From contig NC_089462.1 of the NCBI RefSeq assembly GCF_029203305.1, forward strand, positions 620,001-684,000: 64,000 bases of DNA. The letters are read 5' to 3'. Below, one piece after another: positions 17,088-26,460 of this stretch. The notes below the pieces were generated by a model. It saw only the letters and a list, made by a program, of their open reading frames with translations, was not told the DNA's origin and did not search any database. The DNA comes from Yamadazyma tenuis (taxonomy: Eukaryota > Ascomycota > Pichiomycetes > Serinales > Debaryomycetaceae). Numbering within the stretch: the first letter of the stretch is position 1; every line of letters begins with the position of its first letter. The translations under genes and the position numbers were made by a program.

Positions 17088-19487
17088 ATGGCAGAGTCGC
17101 TCTCTAAGATATCATCCATATTTGAATCTGCCAAGGATATCGCCATTGAAGCAGCAGTCTCTGCTTCTTCAAGGCTTGCCGATACTCCCACGTCACTGCG
17201 ACCCCAGGAAATCAGGAAGTTGTTGAGTTCGAGAGTTGAAAGAGATGTTTTGAACGGAATGAAGTGTGTGATATCATTGGTATCCAGAGGCGAAGATGGG
17301 CTCCCATACTTTGCCGAAATAGTCAAAAACATCACGTCGTCGAATTCTAAAGTCAGAAACCTTGTTTTAGTTTATTTGACAAGGTATGCTGAAGTTGAAC
17401 CGGATAAAGCCTTGTTGTCGATAAATTCAATTCAGAAGTTATTGGACGATAAGAGTCCTGCAACCCGTGCCAACTCCGTCAAGTCTTTATCGGGGATTAG
17501 GATTCCAAGTATCATTCCCATATTACTTGTATGTTTGAAGAGAACCATTAATGACAGATCTCCGTTGGTTAGAGCTTCTACGGCTATAGCCATTGCGAAG
17601 GTGTATGAGATTGATAAGACCAGTTCCAAGCAACTTTTTGAGTACATTACCAAATTGTTGGCTGATTCAGATGCTCAGGTGGTTGGTACAGCTATCAAAG
17701 CGTACGTGAAGATGACGTCTCGGGGTGACTCGCATACTAAGAAATGGGCCCCAATACACGGACATTTTAGAAGGTTTTGTGAGATATTGCCAGAGTTTGA
17801 CGAATGGGCCCAATCTACTTTCATAGACCTATTGACTGACTATTCGAGAATGTTCTTAGCCAAGCCCAAATTGTACATCCAAGATAGTCAAAACACCATT
17901 ATTGATTTGCCCGAGGATTTCTCGGCCATTGCCAATTACGACTATGACATTTCATTCGATGAAGATATGGGTTTATTTCTCAAGTCACTCAGAAATTTGG
18001 TATACTCAGACTCTGAATTTGTAATATTGAGTATCCTCAGGGCTTTATTGGCTTTGGCTCCTCCTAAAACCATAAAAGAATTCGATTTGGGGTCGACTCT
18101 ATGTGCAATGATATCGGATCTGGACAATCCCCAGGTTAAGTTGCTTGCATTACAAACGATATCGGTTATGATTTCTAAAGACAAAACCGTGTTTGCCCCT
18201 CATTATAAGAAGTTCTATATTTTCACATCAGATACAATAGAGGTTGCAAAACTCAAGCTTGGAATCCTATCATTATTAGTGGATGAAAGTAACATCAAAT
18301 ATGTTATTGAAGAACTAAAGTATAATGCTCTCAATAACTCCGACTCTCTTGTTACTAGTGAGGCGATGAGAGCTATAGGCCGTTGTTCAGGAGTTTCAGA
18401 TACATGGAATGACAAGATATTGAAGTGGTGTTTGAAGAATATTAGAAATGCAAGTGGAAGTGCATTGAATGAGCTATTGACGGTTATACGATACATGATT
18501 CAAATACAACAACAATTGAAATCTGTGGGTGATTCGAGTAACAAAAAAATAGCAAGCATAGTTTATAATTTGTCTTTGATCTTGTATGATGAAGGCTTGA
18601 ACTTAGAGTCGGATGCGAAGGCAAGCATTATATGGATCATTGGAGAGTTCACCAAAGAGTGCGATAACCAAATAGCCCCTGATGTTTTAAGAAGGTTCCT
18701 CGAGGGTTTTGCAGATGAACCGGAAGAAGTAAGATACCAACTTCTTGTGCTTTCGGCTAAGCTCTTTTCACTCAAATTGGATGAAATTCATGAGATTGGA
18801 TCCAGTTCATCTGAATTTCTCCAAAATGATATCATTTCCAAGATGTTCCAAAGAGTTTTGACTTTGTGCAAGTACGATTCCTCATACGATACACGGGACA
18901 AGAGTAGAATGTTCAACATTCTCCTCAACTCAGGACATGACAATTCCCAATTAGCATCTTTATTCTTACAGGTTCCCAAGCCTGCTCCCATTTTTACTTC
19001 ATTGGTCTCCAACTCCATTGAGAGCAAGGTTCTCGTAAAATACCTCAAGACCAGTGCATGGGCTGATCAGCTGGAACTCCCTCCTGCATCCATTAGAAAG
19101 CCGGCTCCGGTGGTGGAAAACAAGCTCAATGGAAGCACCGGTGTTTCCTCGTCTATGATCAGCAAAAAGATTGGCGAGCTCCCCACCTCGACTACAGGAA
19201 TCTCGTCTAGCCTGTACAATAATCTCACAACCAAGATCCCTAAGCCCACCTACCAGCTCCAAAGTTTGGACGAGTTTTTCGGTAGTGAGGAAGAAGAGGG
19301 AGACTCCCTGGATGAAGAGTATCTGGAAGAATCGCTGGAAGAGGATTTTCTGGAAGAAGAACTGGCAGCCTCAGCAAACCCGAATTCCTCGGATGTTGGT
19401 AGCTTGCATCACAGCAATGACAGTGAAAGTGACGCAGATGACAATAGCTCTGGCAATGGTGACGACGCAAAAAGCCTATTAGCATAG
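17088..19487 (+). CDS. APL6: AP-3 adaptor complex beta subunit Apl6
   Basis: This predicts 799 residues from the ATG at 17088. The frame is open back to another ATG at 16998 inside RAD2, but adaptin beta-3 proteins begin like MAESLSKISSIFESA, so the internal start is preferred. An adaptin trunk of HEAT/armadillo repeats (RKLLSSRVERDVLNGMK, DKSPATRANSVKSLSGIR) covers about the first 640 residues. A hinge with an acidic tail follows. In the standard code that tail reads as Leu/Glu-rich, but five of its residues are CTG; read as Ser, it becomes the acidic Ser-rich tail characteristic of AP-3 beta. The complex sorts cargo from Golgi/endosome to the vacuole. Confidence 0.93.
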   Translation: MAESLSKISSIFESAKDIAIEAAVSASSRLADTPTSLRPQEIRKLLSSRVERDVLNGMKCVISLVSRGEDGLPYFAEIVKNITSSNSKVRNLVLVYLTRYAEVEPDKALLSINSIQKLLDDKSPATRANSVKSLSGIRIPSIIPILLVCLKRTINDRSPLVRASTAIAIAKVYEIDKTSSKQLFEYITKLLADSDAQVVGTAIKAYVKMTSRGDSHTKKWAPIHGHFRRFCEILPEFDEWAQSTFIDLLTDYSRMFLAKPKLYIQDSQNTIIDLPEDFSAIANYDYDISFDEDMGLFLKSLRNLVYSDSEFVILSILRALLALAPPKTIKEFDLGSTLCAMISDLDNPQVKLLALQTISVMISKDKTVFAPHYKKFYIFTSDTIEVAKLKLGILSLLVDESNIKYVIEELKYNALNNSDSLVTSEAMRAIGRCSGVSDTWNDKILKWCLKNIRNASGSALNELLTVIRYMIQIQQQLKSVGDSSNKKIASIVYNLSLILYDEGLNLESDAKASIIWIIGEFTKECDNQIAPDVLRRFLEGFADEPEEVRYQLLVLSAKLFSLKLDEIHEIGSSSSEFLQNDIISKMFQRVLTLCKYDSSYDTRDKSRMFNILLNSGHDNSQLASLFLQVPKPAPIFTSLVSNSIESKVLVKYLKTSAWADQLELPPASIRKPAPVVENKLNGSTGVSSSMISKKIGELPTSTTGISSSLYNNLTTKIPKPTYQLQSLDEFFGSEEEEGDSLDEEYLEESLEEDFLEEELAASANPNSSDVGSLHHSNDSESDADDNSSGNGDDAKSLLA

Positions 19488-20200
19488 GTATATGGTCGCC
19501 TTGAAAGATAACTGTGCCGAAAAGTACATGTAATCAGCTTTAGAGTTTGCGCTCTAAACCCTCAATTCACGTTCTTACTATGTGTAATGTTTTCTGGGCT
19601 GTACAGTGATCCTAACGCTTCACAAAAGGCCTTCTCGAAGCCAAAGTTTAGAGTTAAATAATTACTTAATCAGAACTGTGTACCCCTTGCTCGTACTTAT
19701 TTTTGCTTAGTTAGTAGAGCGCTGTCCCGAACAGGTCTGGAAATAGAGTTTATTTCAATTCAAGTCTGGAAAGCTTTTTAGATGACCATGTGAAGTTTGT
19801 CCCTGAATTGCTGCAAAACGCGCTTGCTTAAGGGTCCTATTTTTGCCCGGAGTTCTAAAAAAAGAAGGTTTCCAGTGACTCTAGTGTTTCTGACTTTGGT
19901 TCAGGTGCCACGTGAGGGATCTGATTGGCTACCTGGCTCTCTAGCCCTGAGTTCAATGACTTTTTTTAAGCCCTCAAAAGTTCTTAAAGCTTAAGCTGTA
20001 CTAGACGGGGATGGCGAAACTTTAAGTTGCGAGGTTGCAAAACCGATGGTAGCAGTATTAGACAACAGTAGCTGAAAATAGATATTGTTTCATCCGCCCG
20101 AGGAGTTCATTCCGATCCTACCACGGTGCCCATCCCTATAAATGAGTATAAAGTTGGCGACTTTGCACAGTTCTTTTTGTCTTCTACAGAATTAGTCGCA
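19488..20200. other. Intergenic, promoter region of the GPI-protein gene
   Basis: This 713-bp gap lies between APL6 and the wall-protein ATG. It holds a small inverted repeat just after APL6 (19539-19558: TTTAGAG, 6-base loop, CTCTAAA). It also holds an E-box CACGTG at 19909-19914, an inverted CCAAT (ATTGG) at 19924-19928 and two TATAAA boxes near the start. The open frame at 19797-19994 has no supporting features and is not called. Confidence 0.5.
20137..20152 (+). promoter_or_regulatory. Twin TATA boxes of the GPI-protein gene
   Basis: TATAAA occurs at 20137-20142 and again at 20147-20152, 64 and 54 bp before the ATG at 20201. A TATA-containing promoter is usual for regulated wall-protein genes. 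The spacing is seen; promoter use is inferred. Confidence 0.55.
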
Positions 20201-22225
20201 ATGCGTACCAATATTGCATCCACTCTCGCTTTATTCCTTTTGCTTGTGGTACCAGTTCAATCGTTCTTATTTGATTTCACTGACTTTACCACTTGGAAAA
20301 AAGGCCTTAAGAATAAGTTTTGCTCCAAATGGGATGTTTACAGTAGTGATGATGGATCTACCAAGAGAAAGAGAGACATGATTGAGGCTAGAGATCTTGG
20401 ATCTTTAGCTCCAGCTGCAGCTGTTGTCGTTACCGATGTTGAAAAGTTTGCTGATGATCTCTTTGGAATCGTGGTGAATTTCAAAGTTGACAAGGCTGAA
20501 GAGCTCGACGAATTGAAGGATAAGATCAAAAGTTTAGTTATTAGTGGAACTGATACTGACGACAATGAGGTTTCTATTGTGGAAAACGCGAAGGCTTCGG
20601 TTGCAAATCCACTTCAATGGTCTGCTAAAATCCTTGTTAAGCCTTCAAAGAAATTCAACAAGTGTTGTTTGCCTAATGACTTCAAGATCAGTTTGGAATG
20701 GCTCAAGGATGAAAAGGACGAACTTATTAGTGATATCCTTGGAGTGTTTAAAGACAAAGTTGAATATTTTATTGACGAGGCTAAAGATGCTGTGGATACC
20801 TTCAGCCCTGCTAACTTGATTAATGATATATTCGGACAAGATTTGAAGAGAGATGTTGGGGTTGAGGAAAGAAATCTTGGATTTTTGACAGATATCATTA
20901 AAGGAATTGGAACTAAAGACTGTAGTCTTCCAAACTTCTGCTGGAAATGTGACTGTCCTGTGACCTCCACTGCATCTAGCAGTTCTACTCCTGTTAGCAG
21001 CTCTACCCTGGTTAGTTCCACCATAGAGACTTCTAGTTCAGAGACTTCTAGTTCAGAGACTTCTAGTTCAGGAACGTCTTCTAGTTCAGAAACGTCTTCT
21101 AGTTCAGAAACATCTTCTAGTTCAGAAACATCTTCTAGTTCAGAAACATCTTCTACTCCAGAGACTTCTAGTTCAGAAACTTCGTCAACCCCAGAGACTT
21201 CTAGTTCAGAAACGTCTTCTAGTTCAGAAACATCTTCTAGTTCAGAAACATCTTCTAGTTCAGAAACATCTTCTACTCCAGAGACTTCTAGTTCAGAAAC
21301 TTCGTCAACCCCAGAGACTTCTAGTTCAGAAACTTCGTCAATCCCAGAGGCTTCTACTCCAGAGACTTCTTCTGCCCCAGAGACTTCTTCTGGAACTACC
21401 GAAAGTTCTGTCCCTACTGGTCCCACTGGCGGAAGCTCTACTCCAACTGATTCCACGGGTACTAGTTCTACTGGAACTGGAACTGGTTCTACTGGAACTG
21501 GAACTGGTTCTACTGGAACTGGAACTGGTTCTACTGGAACTGGAACTGGTTCTACTGGAACTGGAACTGACTCCTTCGGAACTTCTGTCACTTCTATCCC
21601 AGAAACTCCAGTGTCAACGGTGACCCACGTCGATACTACTATTGTCACCATCACTTCTTGTGGTGCAACTGGCTGCACTGATGTTCCCGTTACTACTGGT
21701 GTCACCACAATCAGCAGTGAAGGTACTATTTATACAACCTACTGTCCAATTTCTAGCACTGGTACACCAGGGACTACTACCACCAATTTCGGTACTCCTG
21801 AGACTCATGCTCCTGGTACTCCTGGAACTGCAGCTACCAATTTTGGTACCCCTGCAACCGTAGCTCCTGGAACTTCTGGAACTACAACCACCAATTTCGG
21901 TACTCCTGCAAGTGTTTCTCCTGGTACTCCGGGCACTCCTGGCACTCCGGGCATTCCGGGCACTCCTGCAACCGTTGCTCCTGGAACTCCTGGAACTACA
22001 ACCACCAATTTCGGTACTCCTGCAACTGTTTCTCCTGGCACTCATGGTGTCACTGAGGCCACCGCTGGTACACCATTAACTACTGTTGAACACACTTCCA
22101 CTTTAACTTCTTCCCCTGGAACCATTGGATCGACTCCAACTGTTCCTCCAAGTGAAGGCAAAGCTGCTAATAAAATTGCCAGTTTATTCGCCATTTTGGC
22201 CGGATTGAGTTCCTTCATCTTATAA
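20201..22225 (+). CDS. Ser/Thr-rich GPI-anchored cell-wall protein with expanded repeats
   Basis: This predicts 674 residues from the ATG at 20201, which immediately precedes a signal peptide (TLALFLLLVVPVQS). An N-terminal domain of about 230 residues has scattered cysteines (including CC and CWKCDC) and dibasic Kex2-like sites (KRKRD, LKRD). A Ser/Thr stalk follows, with three repeat zones: SSSSET/SSTPET units, five TGTGTGS units, and NFGTPATVAPGTPGTTT units. Between the second and third zones lies a segment with the TSCGATGC motif common to fungal wall proteins. The C-terminus has a small-residue site followed by a hydrophobic tail (IASLFAILAGLSSFIL), a GPI-attachment signal. I infer an adhesin-like or structural wall protein. 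The N-terminal domain is not one I recognise. Confidence 0.85.
   Translation: MRTNIASTLALFLLLVVPVQSFLFDFTDFTTWKKGLKNKFCSKWDVYSSDDGSTKRKRDMIEARDLGSLAPAAAVVVTDVEKFADDLFGIVVNFKVDKAEELDELKDKIKSLVISGTDTDDNEVSIVENAKASVANPLQWSAKILVKPSKKFNKCCLPNDFKISLEWLKDEKDELISDILGVFKDKVEYFIDEAKDAVDTFSPANLINDIFGQDLKRDVGVEERNLGFLTDIIKGIGTKDCSLPNFCWKCDCPVTSTASSSSTPVSSSTLVSSTIETSSSETSSSETSSSGTSSSSETSSSSETSSSSETSSSSETSSTPETSSSETSSTPETSSSETSSSSETSSSSETSSSSETSSTPETSSSETSSTPETSSSETSSIPEASTPETSSAPETSSGTTESSVPTGPTGGSSTPTDSTGTSSTGTGTGSTGTGTGSTGTGTGSTGTGTGSTGTGTDSFGTSVTSIPETPVSTVTHVDTTIVTITSCGATGCTDVPVTTGVTTISSEGTIYTTYCPISSTGTPGTTTTNFGTPETHAPGTPGTAATNFGTPATVAPGTSGTTTTNFGTPASVSPGTPGTPGTPGIPGTPATVAPGTPGTTTTNFGTPATVSPGTHGVTEATAGTPLTTVEHTSTLTSSPGTIGSTPTVPPSEGKAANKIASLFAILAGLSSFIL
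21078..21333 (+). repeat. 120-bp in-frame tandem duplication in the Ser-rich stalk
   Basis: The block 21078-21213 recurs without a mismatch at 21198-21333, an offset of exactly 120 bp (40 codons). It lies inside an already repetitive SSSSET/SSTPET region. Perfect identity points to a recent duplication or ongoing homogenisation. Confidence 0.9.
21466..21570 (+). repeat. 21-bp tandem repeat encoding TGTGTGS units
   Basis: A 21-bp unit around GGAACTGGTTCTACTGGAAC is repeated about five times head to tail, encoding alternating Thr-Gly with a Ser every seventh residue. It lies within the wall-protein stalk. Confidence 0.8.
21763..22040 (+). repeat. Imperfect repeats encoding NFGTPATVAPGTPG-type units
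   Basis: Four imperfect copies of a unit of about 60-70 bp containing ACCAATTTCGGTACTCCT, with short GGCACTCCGGGCACTCC mini-repeats inserted in one interval. The protein product is Thr/Gly/Pro-rich. Confidence 0.7.
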
Positions 22226-22267
22226 TTCCCCATTTTGGCCAGGTTGAGTACCTTTATCTTATAATTC
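22191..22267 (+). repeat. 39-bp tandem duplication of the 3' end of the GPI-protein gene
   Basis: The segment 22191-22228, which encodes the last residues of the GPI signal plus the stop, is followed at 22230-22267 by a copy matching 34 of 38 bases. The offset is 39 bp. The second copy lies beyond the TAA and is untranslated. Confidence 0.85.
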
Positions 22268-22354
22268 TCCATTTCTTATTTTAAGTTTTCGCTTATACTT
22301 TATTTTTATTTGGTTACATAGCTTTAAGTTTTAATTAATTCTAATTTCGTTTGA

Positions 22355-23959
22355 TTACGCAACATGTTGGAGAACTTCACTTACCAACTTATTGTCTTTG
22401 ATCGAGTGTTTGAATTGTTCAGGTGCAGCCAACTCAATGTAGTCACCATCTTTTGGAACATTAAAGTTCAAAGCAGTGGTGGAGCTGGAGACTATTTGGA
22501 TGTCTTTGTCAATACTATCTTGAGACAAGTAAAGGTCACCCTCATCACACTGATCAATACTGACATCTGCCACCGTACCCAAGATTTGTAACCCAAACTT
22601 ATGACACTTGATCAATTCAAACCCAGAGATCAATGAGTCAATTATGAACACACACTTGGTGGTGTTGGAGACAGAAATAGCATTGGCCTTTCCCTTGACC
22701 AAAACAGTAACCTCTTCACAGTTTCCTACAAATATCGATTGGTGCATTTCCGCCTCTATAGTGATGCTTTGCACTTCATCACCTTTGAGGTCAGCTCTGG
22801 TATAGTTTTCAATGATCCATTTGGATCCGTCAATCAACTCTTTTCTGGCTGGCTTCTTCGCGGGCACTGATGAACCACTCGACAATGAAGACGGTTTCTT
22901 GGGAGGTGTTGGCTTTTTGGGCACCACAGGAGCCTGTTTTCTCAACTCAGGGTTCTTGTGTGTCATTTGGGACTTATCGACCTTCTTTAAGCCAGAGGTG
23001 ATTGCTTCACCTTTATTGAGATCCGCAAACACTGCTTGCATTCCAGAAGCTGGGGCATTCAGAACCGACTTGGTTTCGGTTTCGTCAAAAAGACTGGCAG
23101 GTGGAGGTGGAGGAGGTGGTGGTGGTGGGGCTCCGCCAACAGCTGGGGCAGGGACTTTCGAGGCACCTGCCAAAACTTCACTCAAAGGCTTTCCGTTAGG
23201 GTTCCATTTAGGACCCTTCGTGTGGTACTCTTTGACGTAGTCCTTCAAAGGTTCAAATATCCCCAAAAATTCCTTGACCCAGTCCACTTGACTTTGGTCC
23301 TTGTCTCTGAATTCCTTCATTATTCTATTGGACCAGAATTGAGCAGAATCCTTGAAATCAGGAATGTATGAGACTGGGGTTGGACTAAGTATCCATCCTA
23401 ATACCGGAGCACCTTCTGCAAGTGTATTCAAGTGGTTAAAAAACTTTGAAGAACGGTTGGAATCTTTGACAGATGAGATCTTTTGGATTTGGGTGTTTGT
23501 TGGGTTGACAGCATCAGCAAAAGCTGGGTCGGTCATCTCAGGCTTCTTGGATTTACTGGCAATCTCTAAGAACTTCGCCTGTTCCTGGAATGCCTCGTAA
23601 AATGCCTGGGCAGCCTCTCCAACCACCAGATCAAGTGACTTGGATCTGTTTACAAAAGCCTTAACGTGTTCTTCAATAAACTCCTCAAACACAACGGTGG
23701 ACTTGGCCTTTTCCTCTGGTTCTTCTTCCTTGGCTTCTGCAGTGGGCTCCCACACAGCCAAGTCTGTGGGAGGAGCACCAATGGCGGCAGGAGCTGAAGG
23801 GAGTTGTGAAAGGGGTGGAGGCGCTCTGGGATCAGACTTGGAAGCCTGATCTTGGATCATGGTGATGTCTTCCAACCGAGACGTGGCGGTTTCCAATCGC
23901 TTGAGGATGGTGACGATGTTGTAACCCTGAACGTTCAATTGGTTTTCTTCGCTAGACAT
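22355..23959 (-). CDS. SRV2: Adenylyl cyclase-associated protein Srv2/CAP
   Basis: This predicts 534 residues. An N-terminal helical segment matches the cyclase-binding region (LKRLETATSRLEDITMI), followed by the CAP-N helical folded domain (about 90-260). A proline-rich SH3-binding run lies near 280, a WH2-like actin-binding stretch around 305-345, and a C-terminal beta-helix CARP domain covers about 370-534 (KWIIENYTRADLKGDEV, FIIDSLISGFELIKCHKFGLQ). CAP recycles cofilin-bound ADP-actin and couples Ras to adenylyl cyclase. In Candida-type yeasts it influences filamentous growth. It is convergent with the wall-protein gene and divergent from ARP5 (114 bp). Confidence 0.96.
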   Translation of the reverse strand: MSSEENQLNVQGYNIVTILKRLETATSRLEDITMIQDQASKSDPRAPPPLSQLPSAPAAIGAPPTDLAVWEPTAEAKEEEPEEKAKSTVVFEEFIEEHVKAFVNRSKSLDLVVGEAAQAFYEAFQEQAKFLEIASKSKKPEMTDPAFADAVNPTNTQIQKISSVKDSNRSSKFFNHLNTLAEGAPVLGWILSPTPVSYIPDFKDSAQFWSNRIMKEFRDKDQSQVDWVKEFLGIFEPLKDYVKEYHTKGPKWNPNGKPLSEVLAGASKVPAPAVGGAPPPPPPPPPPASLFDETETKSVLNAPASGMQAVFADLNKGEAITSGLKKVDKSQMTHKNPELRKQAPVVPKKPTPPKKPSSLSSGSSVPAKKPARKELIDGSKWIIENYTRADLKGDEVQSITIEAEMHQSIFVGNCEEVTVLVKGKANAISVSNTTKCVFIIDSLISGFELIKCHKFGLQILGTVADVSIDQCDEGDLYLSQDSIDKDIQIVSSSTTALNFNVPKDGDYIELAAPEQFKHSIKDNKLVSEVLQHVA

Positions 23960-24073
23960 TATGTGTTGTGTTATTTGGATAAATCAGCTTAACGAACAAA
24001 GTGAAGTTTCGCGACTTGGATTGGCTCCGCGACACATCTTGAAAAGTTGGTAATAGTCAAATCGTTTTCAATA

Positions 24074-26398
24074 ATGAGTCCTTCCAAAGAGTCCACTCAG
24101 GACACAGATGCGTACCCTCCGCAAGCCGTCTACTCATTAAGGGACTTCACATCCCCCGCCGCGCTGGAGCCGTTCTACCAGAATTATCAGTTTGGTGTAC
24201 CAATCGCATTAGATATTGGTTCTTCACAAGTTAGAATCGGCTTGACTAATAGCACATTACCAAACAATGTGTTTCCATCAACCACAGCTCGTTATAAGGA
24301 CAGAAAGACGGGGCAGATGCTCACGTTAGTAGGAAATGATGTCTACAGAGACCCATTGCTGAAGTCTTCCATTAGAACCATTTATGATGGAACGGTTATC
24401 ACCAACTGGGACCATGTGGAATATTTGTTGGACTACTCGTTCGAACATTTGGGTGTTCATAGCGATAATGGAAGAGTGGACAACCCCATAATTATGACTG
24501 AACCGGTGACACTGACTGTGGCCCAAAGAAAAGGAATGTATGAGCTTCTCTTTGAAGTCTATCAAGCACCTAAAGTTACCTTCGGTATCGATTCTTTGTT
24601 TTCATATTACGCCAATTGTGATGGCAAACCCAATAACGGGTTGGTTGTTGGTGGCGGCAATGAACTGACTCATCTTTTCCCGGTTCTTGATGGTAGAGGC
24701 GTTTTGCTGCAAACCAAAAGAATTGATTGGGGTGGAAACCAGTCTCAACAGTTTTTACTGAAATTATTGGCATTAAAGTATCCTTATTTCCCATCTAAGT
24801 TGACTCCTGCTCAAACCACTCTTATGTTCCAAGATTTCAGCTATATTCTGGATGACTACCAGGAGGAGTTGAAGCACTTTTTGGATATGGATCAATTAGA
24901 AACTAAGGATGTGGTGATTCAAGCTCCAGTAGATTTAGGAACTCCAGAAAAGAAGAAAACAGAACAGGAATTGGCCCAGCAAGCTGAAAGAAGAAGAGAA
25001 CAAGGAAGAAGGTTGCAAGAACAAGCTAGACAAAGAAGGGCAGAGAAATTGGTTCAGAAAGAAGAAGAATTGGCTTACTTTGTCCAATTGAAACAGGAAT
25101 TCGAAGTATTATCTGAAGTCCAAATTCAAAAAAAATTAGAGGCAGAAAACTTCGAAGATATTAACGATTTCAACAAGTACATAACGGGCTTGGAAAAGTC
25201 TATCAAGAAGCAAAAATATGGTGAAGATGATGATAGCGATGATGAGATTGATCCTTTGACTGCCTGGCCCCTCGTGGACATTCCCGACGACCAATTAAGT
25301 CCAGAAAACATCAAAGAAAAGCGTAAACAGAGATTACATAAAGCCAACTTTGACGCCCGTCAAAAGAACATAGAGGCAAAGAAGCAAGAAGAGGAATTGA
25401 AGGCTCAATATGAAAAGGAACAAGCCGAATTCAGGGAAAAGGATTTGGAAGGCTGGTGCTCTACGAAGAGAATTGAGCTTGCTAAATTCATCAATAGAAT
25501 CAAGGAAAGACAGAAAATTTTGGATTCGTTCAAAGACAGAAAATCTGTTGCAGCCCAACAGAGGATGAAAAATATTGCTGATTTGGCTAATGATGAAAGC
25601 GGCTCCACTAACGCTAACTCCAGAAAGAGGAGAAGGAATGCAACCTCCACCATCGACAATGATCCCAATGATACTTTTGGTGCTAATGATGATGATTGGA
25701 ATCTATATCGGGACATTTCTAATGTTAACCTTGAGGAGGAACAAGCCGAAGACCATACTTCCGTTTTAGCCTTAGAAGCTGAACTTTTAGATCATGATCC
25801 AAACTTCCACCATGAAGACACTTTGGCTGCAACACTGACGTTCGACTGGAAGAACCTGGCTCTTCACAAGTTTATACATGGACCACGTCCCAACATTTCG
25901 CTTGCCATGCAAATCGAAGGGATTGACCCGGACGAAATAGCCACCAAGCCTGAAATCATCTTAAAGAATCATCAATTGCACTTGAATGTTGAAAGAATAA
26001 GGGTTCCTGAAATACTATTTGAGCCTCATATAGCTGGACTTGACCAGGCGGGAATCTCTGAAATTCTGCAAGACTTGTTTCTTAGAAGACTTGATGGTAA
26101 TTTTAAGCCTGGTGGGCAGTCTTACAATGTGGTGCAAGACATTTTTATCACAGGTGGATTGAGTAGGTTGCCTAATTTTGATACCAGGATTGTCAAAGAG
26201 TTCACCAGTTTTTTACCTGTTGGAGCTCCTATCAGGGTTCGTAAAGCTAGAGACCCTACGGTAGATCCTTGGAAGGGAATGCAATTATGGTCTTCAACAA
26301 ACGAATGTGAATCCAGTTATGTCACTAAAGCTGAATACGATGAATATGGACCTGAGTACATCAAGGAGCATGGACTCGGTAACGTTTCGTTGTTGTAA
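24074..26398 (+). CDS. ARP5: INO80-complex actin-related protein Arp5
   Basis: This predicts 774 residues from the ATG at 24074; the upstream open frame begins at TTG. The actin fold is split. The phosphate-1 segment PIALDIGSSQVRIGLTN lies near residue 45 and ELLFEVYQAPKVTFGIDSLFSYY near 160. A large charged coiled-coil insertion (about 280-580) has KEEELAYFVQLKQEFE-type heptads, and the actin C-terminal part resumes with DIFITGGLSRLPNFDTRI near 690. This inserted-domain layout and the size match Arp5, not Arp4 or Arp8. Arp5 works with Ies6 to couple INO80 ATPase activity to nucleosome sliding. NOP2 is convergent, 62 bp away. Confidence 0.93.
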   Translation: MSPSKESTQDTDAYPPQAVYSLRDFTSPAALEPFYQNYQFGVPIALDIGSSQVRIGLTNSTLPNNVFPSTTARYKDRKTGQMLTLVGNDVYRDPLLKSSIRTIYDGTVITNWDHVEYLLDYSFEHLGVHSDNGRVDNPIIMTEPVTLTVAQRKGMYELLFEVYQAPKVTFGIDSLFSYYANCDGKPNNGLVVGGGNELTHLFPVLDGRGVLLQTKRIDWGGNQSQQFLLKLLALKYPYFPSKLTPAQTTLMFQDFSYILDDYQEELKHFLDMDQLETKDVVIQAPVDLGTPEKKKTEQELAQQAERRREQGRRLQEQARQRRAEKLVQKEEELAYFVQLKQEFEVLSEVQIQKKLEAENFEDINDFNKYITGLEKSIKKQKYGEDDDSDDEIDPLTAWPLVDIPDDQLSPENIKEKRKQRLHKANFDARQKNIEAKKQEEELKAQYEKEQAEFREKDLEGWCSTKRIELAKFINRIKERQKILDSFKDRKSVAAQQRMKNIADLANDESGSTNANSRKRRRNATSTIDNDPNDTFGANDDDWNLYRDISNVNLEEEQAEDHTSVLALEAELLDHDPNFHHEDTLAATLTFDWKNLALHKFIHGPRPNISLAMQIEGIDPDEIATKPEIILKNHQLHLNVERIRVPEILFEPHIAGLDQAGISEILQDLFLRRLDGNFKPGGQSYNVVQDIFITGGLSRLPNFDTRIVKEFTSFLPVGAPIRVRKARDPTVDPWKGMQLWSSTNECESSYVTKAEYDEYGPEYIKEHGLGNVSLL

Positions 26399-26460
26399 TT
26401 TTTCACTTCATTTATTGAACCTTATATAATATACAAGAATTGGAAAAGGTCTTCATCATC

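Noticed and set aside
20614..21708. 364-codon open frame antisense to the wall-protein repeats
   Set aside because: It is an open-by-repetition shadow: Ser/Thr/Glu codon repeats read as Val/Pro/Glu/Leu on the other strand. No features of its own.
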